NCBI RefSeq assembly: GCF_014203235.1 | Contig: NZ_JACHIN010000006.1 | Span: 425,331-489,330, forward strand | DNA: 64,000 bases | DNA from: Nonomuraea endophytica | GTDB lineage: Bacteria > Actinomycetota > Actinomycetes > Streptosporangiales > Streptosporangiaceae | Reading direction: 5' to 3' | In this document: in pieces, positions 32,863 through 41,470 of the stretch | Numbering within the stretch: the first letter of the stretch is position 1 | Layout of the letters: each line of letters starts with the position of its first letter | Program-made: the position numbers and the translations under genes | The notes under the pieces: generated by a model | What the model saw: the letters and a program-made list of their open reading frames with translations, nothing else | What the model was told of the DNA's origin: nothing | Databases searched by the model: none

Positions 32863-33656
32863 CTCCAGTGATCGGGCCGGATCAGCGCGCTGGACAGCGT
32901 GGTGGCGGCGTCACCGGCGGCGGCGTTGACCTGGAACTGGGTCAGGAACAGGCTCCCGGCCAGCCGCGCGCCCCTGACGTCGGCGCCCCGCAGGTCCGCG
33001 CCGATCAGGTCGGCCTGGCGCAGGTCGGCCCCGCGCAGGTCGGCGCCGATGAGGTAGGCGCCGCGCAGGTTGGCCCCGCGCAGGTCGGCGCCCCTGAGCT
33101 TGGCGCCCATGAGGTCGGCGCCGCGGCGGTTCTTCTGCTTGCGGCCGCTCCCGGCGCGCACGAGCTCGCTGACCCGCGTCAGCAGCGCGTTGACCTCGCC
33201 GCGCACCTGCGCCACGTCCAGCTCCAGCAGGCGCTCCGGCTGCTGCCGGGTGAGGCCGTCGACGTGGTCGAACGCCTTGCGCAGCTCTTCGTGCACCGGC
33301 TCGGCGGCGGGGTGGCCGAGCGACTCGGCCAGATACCACAGCAGCTCGTGGAGCTGGCGCATCACCGGGAAGACGGCGAACATCTGCCCGGCCGACTCCC
33401 GCCGCCAGTCGACCCCGCCATAGGTGACCTGCGCGACCTTCTGCCCGGCGCCGAAGCAGTCGTAGACCGTGCAGCCGGTGAAGCCCTTCTGCCGCAGCCC
33501 CGCGTGGATGCCGCAGCCGAAGTCCTCCCGCAGGTTGGGACAGGGCCGGCCGGCCTCCTTCTCGATGGCGAAGTCCGCCGAGCGGGCGAACGGCAGAGCC
33601 ACGCAGCACAGGCCGAAACAGTTGGCGCAGTCGGCGCGCAGAGAGTCGTCGAGCAT
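32859..33656 (-). CDS. YkgJ-like Cys-cluster protein with pentapeptide repeats
   Basis: A 265-residue protein. The N-terminus has a dense cysteine pattern (Cys10, 13, 17, 18, 39, 48, 62, 67) like the zinc- or iron-chelating YkgJ family. After a helical middle come about ten pentapeptide repeats (A[DN]LRG type, residues about 181-232), predicted to form a right-handed quadrilateral helix. The stop overlaps the converging sigma gene by 4 bp. It lies exactly between two ECF42 modules pointing at it. An ATG at 33656 is chosen; an upstream in-frame extension (MPAERARYPRGI) is less likely. Confidence 0.85.
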   Translation of the reverse strand: MLDDSLRADCANCFGLCCVALPFARSADFAIEKEAGRPCPNLREDFGCGIHAGLRQKGFTGCTVYDCFGAGQKVAQVTYGGVDWRRESAGQMFAVFPVMRQLHELLWYLAESLGHPAAEPVHEELRKAFDHVDGLTRQQPERLLELDVAQVRGEVNALLTRVSELVRAGSGRKQKNRRGADLMGAKLRGADLRGANLRGAYLIGADLRGADLRQADLIGADLRGADVRGARLAGSLFLTQFQVNAAAGDAATTLSSALIRPDHWS

Positions 33657-33681
33657 GATGCCACGAGGATATCGCGCGCGC

Positions 33682-34856
<1,175 letters not shown>

Positions 34857-34860
<4 letters not shown>

Positions 34861-35225
34861 AGGAAGTCGCTCAGCTCGATGACCGGGCGCACCTCGATGC
34901 GCATGACCTGCGCCTCGGGCACCCGGGCCGCCGCCTCGATGGCCCGTTGCTCGCTCTCGCACTCGATCAGGTAGATCCCGGCCAGGTACTCCTTGACCTC
35001 GGCGAACGGCCCGTCGCTGACCACGATCTCGCCCTGGCTGACCGTGACCGTCTTGGCCGCCGACGGCTGGGCGAGCGCGGCGTTGGCGATCAGCTCGCCG
35101 GAGGCGGCCAGGTCGCCGGTGAGCTTCGCGTAGGCGTCCAGTCCTGCCGAGCGCTGCTCCACCGGGAGCGTGTCCCACACCTGGCGGGTCTCGGGGTTGC
35201 TGTAGATGAGGATCAGATACTTCAC
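34857..35225 (-). CDS. DGPF/YCII-domain protein, module B
   Basis: A 122-residue YCII-fold protein beginning (GTG start) MKYLILIYSNPETRQVW with the exact signature SDGPFAEVKEYLAGIYLIEC. It is upstream of and coupled to sigma factor B. It is shorter than module A's protein and clearly diverged from it. No strong ribosome site precedes the GTG. It is divergent from the acyltransferase gene. Confidence 0.88.
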
Positions 35226-35283
35226 CCTGCCGAGGGTAGTCTCGCTGGCGCTACCCGTCGGTCAGGCGGACACTGGACCGGTG

Positions 35284-36477
35284 ATGACCGCACGCGGCGA
35301 GCCGCTCTCGACGTCGCGGCCGGAACGGCGCACCGCCCTGGACGCCCTGCGGGCCATGGTCGTCGTCGGGCTGGTGTTCTTCCACTCCTCCCTGGTCTTC
35401 GACGAAGGCAGCGACTTCTACGTCAAGAACGCGGACACCACCAGCGTCACGATGATCTTCGCGGGGCTGGCGGTCGTGTGGGCGATGCCGCTGCTCTTCC
35501 TCATCGCCGGCGTGGGATCGTGGCACTCGCTGGCCAAGCGCGGGCCGGGCGGGTTCGCGCTGGAGCGGCTGCGCCGGCTCGGCGTGCCGCTGGTCTTCGC
35601 CATGGTCACGCTGCTGCCGATCCCGCAGTGGCTGCGGTTACGCTCCCAGCCCGGCCACCACGAGTCCTATTGGCAGTTCCTCCCCGACTTCTTCACGATT
35701 CACCTGGAGTGGGGCAAGTTCCCCTTCGTGCTGCAGGGGCGCTACTTCGAGACCGGGCACCTGTGGTTCGTCCTGCTGCTGCTGACGTTCGCGCTGCTGC
35801 TGGCGCCGCTGGTGCGCTGGGTGCCGGCCGCGCGGGCGCGGGCCGTCTGCGAGCGCATGGCCGTGCTGGCCGGGCGGCGCGGGGCCGTCCTGCTGCCCGC
35901 CCTGCTGCTGGGGGCCGCCTGCGCGCTGCTCGGCATCGAGCAGGAGTACGGCGGCTGGCACCACTGGACGTACCTGCTCTTCTTCGCCTGCGGCTTCGTG
36001 ATCGCCGCCGACGGCCGCTTCCGCGAGGCGATGCGGCGCGACGCCAAGCTCGCGCTGACCGCCGGGATCGTCTTCTTCGTCGCGGGCTCGCCCGCTTTCA
36101 TCATCGCGGGCGACGAGACGTTCTCGGCCATGACGCCGTTCGCGATGGGCGCCAGAGTCCTGTACGGCGCGGCGGGCTGGTCCTGCGTCGCCGCCATCAT
36201 GGGCCTGCTCGACCGCCCCCGCTCCCCCGCCGCCTCTCCCCCTTCAGGGGGCGGTGGGCGATTTTACGCTTACCTGGCGCCCGCCGTACTGCCGCTGTAC
36301 GTGCTCCACCAGCCGATCGTGGTCATCGTCGCGTTCTTCGTGGTGTCGTGGCACCTGCCGCTGGCGGTGAAGCTCGCCGTGGTGGTGCTGGCCTCGCTGG
36401 CGATCATCTTCACCGTGTACGACGTGGTCGTCCGGCGTACCAAGGTGACCCGGTTCCTGTTCGGCATGCGCGTCTAG
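35284..36477 (+). CDS. Acyltransferase-3 family membrane protein
   Basis: A 397-residue integral membrane protein with about ten helices. It has the family's N-terminal RRTALDALRAMVVVGLVFFH with the conserved His, and the C-terminal LPLYVLHQPIVVIVAFFVVS. These enzymes acylate sugars, lipids or antibiotics at the membrane; the target cannot be read here. A GTG one codon upstream (35281) is an alternative start. Codon 119 is the rare TTA. The gene ends ahead of a strong hairpin. Confidence 0.88.
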   Translation: MTARGEPLSTSRPERRTALDALRAMVVVGLVFFHSSLVFDEGSDFYVKNADTTSVTMIFAGLAVVWAMPLLFLIAGVGSWHSLAKRGPGGFALERLRRLGVPLVFAMVTLLPIPQWLRLRSQPGHHESYWQFLPDFFTIHLEWGKFPFVLQGRYFETGHLWFVLLLLTFALLLAPLVRWVPAARARAVCERMAVLAGRRGAVLLPALLLGAACALLGIEQEYGGWHHWTYLLFFACGFVIAADGRFREAMRRDAKLALTAGIVFFVAGSPAFIIAGDETFSAMTPFAMGARVLYGAAGWSCVAAIMGLLDRPRSPAASPPSGGGGRFYAYLAPAVLPLYVLHQPIVVIVAFFVVSWHLPLAVKLAVVVLASLAIIFTVYDVVVRRTKVTRFLFGMRV

Positions 36478-36518
36478 CCCGGCTCTGAGGGCGGCGCTGG
36501 TGTGGCCCGCACGCCGAG

Positions 36519-36543
36519 GCCCCGGCCGTACGGCGGCCGGGGC
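36519..36543. terminator. Hairpin terminator between convergent genes
   Basis: Perfect 10-bp arms GCCCCGGCCG and CGGCCGGGGC around a 5-nt loop lie 42 bp after the acyltransferase stop, ahead of the converging CxPPxC gene. No T-tract follows. Confidence 0.6.
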
Positions 36544-36677
36544 TGCTGCAGGAGCGGCGGCGGGACGGGCCGCTGCGGTAATCGCGCATCCACCCCGCCA
36601 GCGTCCCTCCCGCGGCTGGAAACCGGCTGGGTGATGAGCTGGCAGAAGCCTGCGAATCGTCTGCCACCCGCCTTCGG

Positions 36678-37073
36678 TCACCCGTCGGCGCAGCGCGGCG
36701 GATAGCAGGCGAGCTGCTTGGCCGCCCCCCGGATCGCTCCAGGCGCCTGCGGCGCGACGGGACACCACGGCGGCGTGCACACGGCAGGCGCCGGATCCGC
36801 CTTGGGACAGAACGGCGGCGCGCACTTGTCGGCCGTCGTCACCGGCTGGCCGCAGAAGGGCGGCGGGCATGATTCCCGGTCTGCGGCCGACTCACTGCAG
36901 AAGGGCGGCGGGCAGGGTTCCGGGTCTGCCGCCGGTTGGCCGCAGACCGGAGGCATGCAGGGCGCGGGGACGCTGGAGGCCTCCCACGGCAGGGCGTTGG
37001 CCACGCCCCCTCCGGCGAGCAGGCAGAAGAGGATCGCCCCGGCGGTGACGACGAGACGGCAGGCGGTGCGCAT
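36678..37073 (-). CDS. Small secreted protein with six CxPPxC motifs
   Basis: A 131-residue protein with a signal peptide (residues 1 to about 27, VANA). The mature part carries six Cys-x-Pro-Pro-x-Cys motifs at residues 39-44, 54-59, 69-74, 84-89, 99-104 and 123-128. The first five are spaced exactly 15 residues apart, with Ala/Asp/Pro-rich linkers. No other domain is visible. I do not recognise a family. Each CxPPxC could form a local disulfide, bind metal or crosslink to neighbours. GAAGGGA lies 10 nt upstream of the ATG. It stands alone between two terminator-like hairpins. Confidence 0.75.
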   Translation of the reverse strand: MRTACRLVVTAGAILFCLLAGGGVANALPWEASSVPAPCMPPVCGQPAADPEPCPPPFCSESAADRESCPPPFCGQPVTTADKCAPPFCPKADPAPAVCTPPWCPVAPQAPGAIRGAAKQLACYPPRCADG

Positions 37074-37183
37074 GAAAGGTGTCCCTTCGTGAAAGCAGGT
37101 CCGAACACACGGCCGGGCCCCCTCCTAAGGACGAGCCCGGCGCCTGATCAGCGTAGGAACCGCGCGCCGGGCCGTTCGAGGAC

Positions 37184-37201
37184 TTTCACGCAGGCGTGAA
37201 A
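37184..37201. terminator. Hairpin after the alcohol dehydrogenase gene
   Basis: A perfect palindrome, TTTCACGC-AG-GCGTGAAA, begins 9 bp past the ADH stop on the minus strand. It may end the EamA-ADH transcript; the two-base loop is tight, so a cruciform or binding site is also possible. Confidence 0.45.
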
Positions 37202-37210
37202 CACCGTCGG

Positions 37211-38311
37211 CTAATGGTCGAAGATGATGAGCTGCCGCAGGGTGGTGCCGTCCGCCAGGTGGTCCATCGCCTCGTTGACGGACTCCAGGCCGATTCTGGC
37301 CGACACCAGCTTCTCCACCGGCAGCCTGCCCTCGCGCCACATCCGGGCGAACACCGGGACGTCGCGGGCGGGCAGCGCCGAGCCCAGGTAGCTGCCGACG
37401 ATGCTGCGTCCCTCGGCCACCAGGGCGAGCGGGGAGATGGCGGCGCGGGCCTGGGGCGCGGGCAGGCCCACGCTGACGGTGCGGCCGCCGGGGGCGGTCG
37501 CGGTCACCGCGGTCTCGAACGCCCTGGCGCTGCCCGCCGCCTCCACCACGACGTCGGCTCTGGCCGGCAGGTCGGCCGGGCCGTACACCTCGTGCGCGCC
37601 CAACGCGCGGGCGGCGGCGAGCTTGGCCGGGTTGGCGTCCACGCCGACGACCCTGACGTCGTCGAGGGCCAGCGCGGTGAGCAGCGCCGCCATGCCGACA
37701 CCGCCCAGCCCGACGACCATGACGCTCTGCCCGGCGCGTGGCCTGCCGACGTTGAGCACCGCGCCGCCGCCGGTCAGGACGGCGCAGCCGAGCAGGGCGG
37801 CCACCTCGGGCGGTACGTCGTCCGCGACCGGGACGACCGAGCGATGGTCGACCACCGCGTGCGTGGCGAACGCGGACACCCCGAGGTGGTGCAGCACGCG
37901 CGCGCCGTCGCGGTGCTGGCGGACCGCGCCGCTCAGCAGGGTGCCGTCGTTGTTGGCGGCGCTGCCCGCGACGCAGGGCGTGATGCCGCCGGTGGCGCAG
38001 CCGTCACAATCACCGCACCTGGGCAGGAACGTCATGACGACGCGCTGCCCGGGAGCCAGGTCGCCGACGCCGGAGCCCGTCTCCTCCACCACGCCCGCCG
38101 CCTCGTGGCCGAGGAGCATGGGCAGCGGCCGTACCCTGTTGCCGTCGACCACCGACAGGTCCGAGTGGCACACGCCGGCCGCCTCGATCCGCACGAGCAG
38201 TTCGCCCGGCCCCGGCGGATCAAGCTCAAGATCACAGACCGACAGCGGCCGCGACTCCGCGTACGGCCGCGCCCGGCCGATCTCCTCCAGGACAGCTCCG
38301 CGAATCCGCAT
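37211..38311 (-). CDS. Zinc-dependent alcohol dehydrogenase
   Basis: A 366-residue medium-chain dehydrogenase. The catalytic zinc ligands are in GVCHSDL and LLGHEAAGVV, the four structural-zinc cysteines in CGDCDGCATGGITPC, and the NAD-binding loop in VVGLGGVGMAAL with Asp after it (VGVDANPAKL), indicating NAD preference. It resembles the class III-like ADHs that act on primary or aryl alcohols; the substrate is unknown. Its ATG shares a base with the stop of the EamA exporter (TGATG), so the pair is one operon. Confidence 0.92.
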   Translation of the reverse strand: MRIRGAVLEEIGRARPYAESRPLSVCDLELDPPGPGELLVRIEAAGVCHSDLSVVDGNRVRPLPMLLGHEAAGVVEETGSGVGDLAPGQRVVMTFLPRCGDCDGCATGGITPCVAGSAANNDGTLLSGAVRQHRDGARVLHHLGVSAFATHAVVDHRSVVPVADDVPPEVAALLGCAVLTGGGAVLNVGRPRAGQSVMVVGLGGVGMAALLTALALDDVRVVGVDANPAKLAAARALGAHEVYGPADLPARADVVVEAAGSARAFETAVTATAPGGRTVSVGLPAPQARAAISPLALVAEGRSIVGSYLGSALPARDVPVFARMWREGRLPVEKLVSARIGLESVNEAMDHLADGTTLRQLIIFDH

Positions 38312-39219
38312 CAGATCGCCCTTCTTGTCGCGAGGTTGGCCATCAGCACCCCGCAGCCGCCCAGGACGAGCCCGGCGACCGCGAGCGGGGACAGCGGCTG
38401 CCCGGCGAGTGACCAGGCCAGCACCGCGGTCACCGCGGGGGTCAGGAAGAACAACGTGCTCACCCGGCTGGCCGGCGCGCGCAGCAGCATCCGGTTGAGG
38501 AGGATGAACGCGGCGATGGAGTTGACCAGCGCCATCCAGCCCACCGACAGCCCGAAGGCCGTCCAGTCCGAGACCCGTATCGGCCCGATGGCCAGCCAGG
38601 CCAGCCCGGCGACGGGCGCGCTGACGAGCAGCTGGACGGCGGTGCCGCTCAGGGCGTCCATGCGGGGCACGTACCGCTGCTGGTAGAGGGTGCCCGCGCT
38701 GAGCCCGGCCAGGCCGAGCAGGCACAGCGCCACCCCGGATGCGGACAGGCTGACCCGGTCGGCGACCGCCAGCACCACTCCGGCCAGGCCGAGCCCGAAC
38801 CCGAGCCACTGCCCGGCGCCGATCCGCTCGCCCAGGAAGCGGGCTGCCAGCACGATGACGACCGGGTTCAGCCCCTGCACCAGGGAGACGACGGCGGCCG
38901 GCAGCCCGGTGCCGAGCGCGCTGAAGAAGGCGCCGAACTGCACGGCCTGGATCAGCAACCCGGCCACGGCCACGTGTGCCAGGGCCCGTCCGCGCGGCCA
39001 GGGCGCCCGCCTGACCAGCGCGTACCCGCCCAGCAGCAGCCCGGCGACGGCGAACCTGGCGAACATCAGCAGCAGGGGCGGCGCCGCCTTCACCCCCGGG
39101 ATGCCGGCGATGAACGCGCTGCTCCACAGCACGACGAACACAGCGGGCGCCGGCGACCACCCGGAAGGCCACCGGACCCGCCGCGCGGGCGCGGTCTCCC
39201 GCACGGGGGCAGAGGTCAT
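38311..39219 (-). CDS. EamA/DMT-family transporter
   Basis: A 302-residue drug/metabolite transporter with ten predicted helices in two EamA repeats (VVLWSSAFIAGIPGVKAAPP at the start, SPLAVAGLVLGGCGVLMANL at the end). It probably exports an amino acid, nucleoside or small metabolite. The start is the ATG at 39219 with AAGGACC ahead of it; an in-frame start further upstream (39273) falls in a short duplicated segment and is unlikely. Co-transcribed with the alcohol dehydrogenase. Confidence 0.88.
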   Translation of the reverse strand: MTSAPVRETAPARRVRWPSGWSPAPAVFVVLWSSAFIAGIPGVKAAPPLLLMFARFAVAGLLLGGYALVRRAPWPRGRALAHVAVAGLLIQAVQFGAFFSALGTGLPAAVVSLVQGLNPVVIVLAARFLGERIGAGQWLGFGLGLAGVVLAVADRVSLSASGVALCLLGLAGLSAGTLYQQRYVPRMDALSGTAVQLLVSAPVAGLAWLAIGPIRVSDWTAFGLSVGWMALVNSIAAFILLNRMLLRAPASRVSTLFFLTPAVTAVLAWSLAGQPLSPLAVAGLVLGGCGVLMANLATRRAI

Positions 39220-39259
39220 CGCAGGGTCCTTCCACAAAAGATCGCAGGGGTCCTTCCAC
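39218..39259. repeat. Tandem duplication of the ribosome-binding region
   Basis: ATCGCAGGGTCCTTCCAC and ATCGCAGGGGTCCTTCCAC follow one another (23-bp pitch) at and just upstream of the EamA start codon. On the coding strand both contain GTGGAAGGACC, so the Shine-Dalgarno segment is present twice. Confidence 0.6.
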
Positions 39260-39291
39260 GAACCGTGCAGCACGAAGCACGGAGGCGGATC

Positions 39292-39915
39292 TCAGGAGGC
39301 GCGCAGCGAGGAGCGGCGCAGGTCCCACAGCTCCTCGTCGGAGGTGCACACCCCGACCGCCCCGTGCTTCAGCGCCGCCACCACGTCGTCCGCGCTCTGC
39401 ACGAACCCCGCGGCCAGGCACGGCACCCCGACCTCCCTGATCTGCCGCTCGACGTGCCGCAGCACCATGGCCGGCATGACCTGCACCAGGTCGGGCTGCG
39501 AGCGGGTGATGGACTGCAGGCTGCGCCGCAGGTTCGACCGGTCGGTCACGAACACCTTCTGCATGGTCAGCAGTCCCAGCCCGGTGGCCCGCTCGATCAT
39601 CGCCTGCCGGGTGGAGCAGATGCCGACCGCCCCGATCCCCTGCAGGTACGCCAGCGCCCCCGGATCGTGCCCGAGCCCCGGCGTCGAGTCGATGTTGACG
39701 AACCCGATCTTCCCGGCCTCGACGGTCAGCCCGACCGTAGCCGCCAGGTCGCCGAGCGGGATCGAGGCCAGGATGCCGAGCGGCGTGGCGGTGGAGGAGG
39801 TGAACCGCTCGGCCATCTCCACGCCCACCAGCGACGCCATGACGGGATGCTCGGCCAGGGCGGCGAGCAGGCGCCGGTCCATGGGGCGCTTGTGGCGAGA
39901 GTTCACCGCATCCAC
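39292..39915 (-). CDS. glpP: Glycerol-3-phosphate-responsive antiterminator GlpP
   Basis: The 207-residue protein (GTG 39915; a GTG at 39906 with AAGGTGG ahead is an alternative) shows the GlpP barrel: GFVNIDSTPGLGHD, GAVGICSTRQAMIERA, LTMQKVFVTDRSNL, QPDLVQVMPAMVL and ALKHGAVGVCTSDEELW. In Bacillus GlpP binds glycerol-3-phosphate and the mRNA leader of glp genes and prevents termination. Here it is the last gene of the glycerol operon, one base after the flavoprotein stop. The operon leader contains a matching terminator hairpin, so feedback antitermination is likely. Confidence 0.88.
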   Translation of the reverse strand: MDAVNSRHKRPMDRRLLAALAEHPVMASLVGVEMAERFTSSTATPLGILASIPLGDLAATVGLTVEAGKIGFVNIDSTPGLGHDPGALAYLQGIGAVGICSTRQAMIERATGLGLLTMQKVFVTDRSNLRRSLQSITRSQPDLVQVMPAMVLRHVERQIREVGVPCLAAGFVQSADDVVAALKHGAVGVCTSDEELWDLRRSSLRAS

Positions 39916-39916
39916 C

Positions 39917-41470
39917 TTAGTGCGCCGTGTTTTCGAAGGGTGAGGGCAGGCCCAGCTTGCCGGGGTTCATGATGCCGCGCGGGTCGAGCGCCTTCTTGAC
40001 CGCGACCAGCGTGTTGTGGCCCTCGCCCAGCGCGTCCCGCAGGTACGGCGAGCGCAGCAGCCCGACGCCGTGGTGGTGACTGATCGCTGCCCCGTGCTTG
40101 ATGAGCACCTCGGCGGCGGCGTCCCAGGCGGCCCGGTACCAGTCGCGCCGCCGGTCCCGCTCGACGTCGCCGCGCAGCGAGAAGTACAGGCAGGCGCCGT
40201 CGGTGTAGGCGTGCGACTGGTGCGCGGAGGCGCGCAGCGTGCCGGGCACGGCTTCGATGGCGGCCACGACCTCGTCGTACAGGGTGGGCAGCGTTGACCA
40301 CGGCCCGGCGATCTCGCAGGTGTCGGAGACGAACCCGGGTCCCCTCACGAAGCCGTCGGCGGCCTTGCCGACGATCATGCGCTCGTCCAGCCAGCGGGCG
40401 AGGATCGCGTCGCCGTCCAGGGTGACTGGCGCGCGTTCGGCGCAGACCTCTTCCGCCACGGCCATGACGGCGTCGACCAGCGCCGGGTCGCCCTCGTCCG
40501 CGATGAGCAGCAGGTTGGTCTCCGGGTGGCCGAAGTGGGTGCCGCTCTCGTGCGCGTCGTACAGGCGCAGCGCGGCCGGGGTGGCGCCGCGCTGCAGGAT
40601 TTGCCGGCACGCGTCGAGCCCGGCGGCGAAGGTGTCGAATCCGTACGCGATGCCCGCGGCGTAGTCCGGCAGCCGGTGGGTGCGCAGCCGCAGCCGGGTG
40701 ATGACGCCCAGCGTGCCTTCCGAGCCGATGAACAGCTGCCGCAGGTCGGGCCCGACCGCGGCGCGCGGGTAGGTGCCGTAGCTGGCTGTGGTGCCGTCGG
40801 GCAGCACCACGTCCAGGCCCACCACCATGTCCTCGATCTTGCCGTAGCGGGTGGAGAGCTGGCCCGCGCCGCGGCAGGCGGCCCAGCCGCCGACGGTGGA
40901 GATGGCGAACGCCGACGGCCAGTGCCCGGTGGTGGCGCCGTGCGCCTCCTGCAGTTCCTTCTCGAACAGGTCGCCGAACATGCCCGCCTGCACCTCGACG
41001 ATCATGGATTCCGCGTCGAAGGACAGGATGCGGTTGAGCCGGCACACGTCCAGCACCACCCCGCCGAACACCGGCAGCGCGGCCCCGAGCACGTTGCTGC
41101 GCCCGGCCGAGACGGTCAGCGGGATGCGGTGCTCGTGACAGATCCTGACCACGGCGGCGACCTGCTCCTCCGCGTCCACCTCGACCACGACCGCCTCGGG
41201 GGTGGCCGGGCGGCCGTCGGTCTCGCCGATGGAGGTGCCCGCCCACCAGTCGCGGGTGCGCAGGATCACCTCGTCCCTGTCCGTGTGTACGGCCGCGCCG
41301 ACCGCCCGCAGCTCGGCCACCACGCTCCCGGGCACCGGCACGACCCGGCCCTGCAGGCTGGCCGGACCCGTCCCCGGCGGGCAGTCGGCGGCCCAGCGCG
41401 GCGGGGTGGGCGCGCCGACCACGTAGTCGCCCCGGTTGAACGGGTGGGTGACGGTCTGCCTGCTGATCAT
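39917..41470 (-). CDS. FAD-linked oxidase, alkylglycerone-phosphate-synthase-like
   Basis: A 517-residue VAO/PCMH-type flavoprotein. FAD-binding blocks are RIPLTVSAGRSNVLGAALP and GKIEDMVVGLDVVLPDG with LFIGSEGTLGVITRLRL. Near residue 465 the triple-His motif SHHHGVG matches the active site of alkyldihydroxyacetonephosphate synthases, and MNPGKLG closes the protein. It overlaps the glpD stop by 4 bp in a glycerol-3-phosphate operon. It may oxidise a glycerol-phosphate-like compound or form an ether-linked glycerone phosphate. Which of these applies cannot be decided from sequence. Confidence 0.85.
   Translation of the reverse strand: MISRQTVTHPFNRGDYVVGAPTPPRWAADCPPGTGPASLQGRVVPVPGSVVAELRAVGAAVHTDRDEVILRTRDWWAGTSIGETDGRPATPEAVVVEVDAEEQVAAVVRICHEHRIPLTVSAGRSNVLGAALPVFGGVVLDVCRLNRILSFDAESMIVEVQAGMFGDLFEKELQEAHGATTGHWPSAFAISTVGGWAACRGAGQLSTRYGKIEDMVVGLDVVLPDGTTASYGTYPRAAVGPDLRQLFIGSEGTLGVITRLRLRTHRLPDYAAGIAYGFDTFAAGLDACRQILQRGATPAALRLYDAHESGTHFGHPETNLLLIADEGDPALVDAVMAVAEEVCAERAPVTLDGDAILARWLDERMIVGKAADGFVRGPGFVSDTCEIAGPWSTLPTLYDEVVAAIEAVPGTLRASAHQSHAYTDGACLYFSLRGDVERDRRRDWYRAAWDAAAEVLIKHGAAISHHHGVGLLRSPYLRDALGEGHNTLVAVKKALDPRGIMNPGKLGLPSPFENTAH

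Noticed and set aside
36678..37073. CxPPxC protein as a thioredoxin-like or lanthipeptide precursor
   Set aside because: No thioredoxin fold residues, no Ser/Thr-rich core and no modification enzyme nearby; the motif has four residues per Cys pair rather than CxxC.
37211..39421. 736-codon fusion of an exporter and alcohol dehydrogenase
   Set aside because: The upstream half is a shadow frame of the EamA gene; the dehydrogenase has its own ATG at 38311 overlapping the exporter stop.
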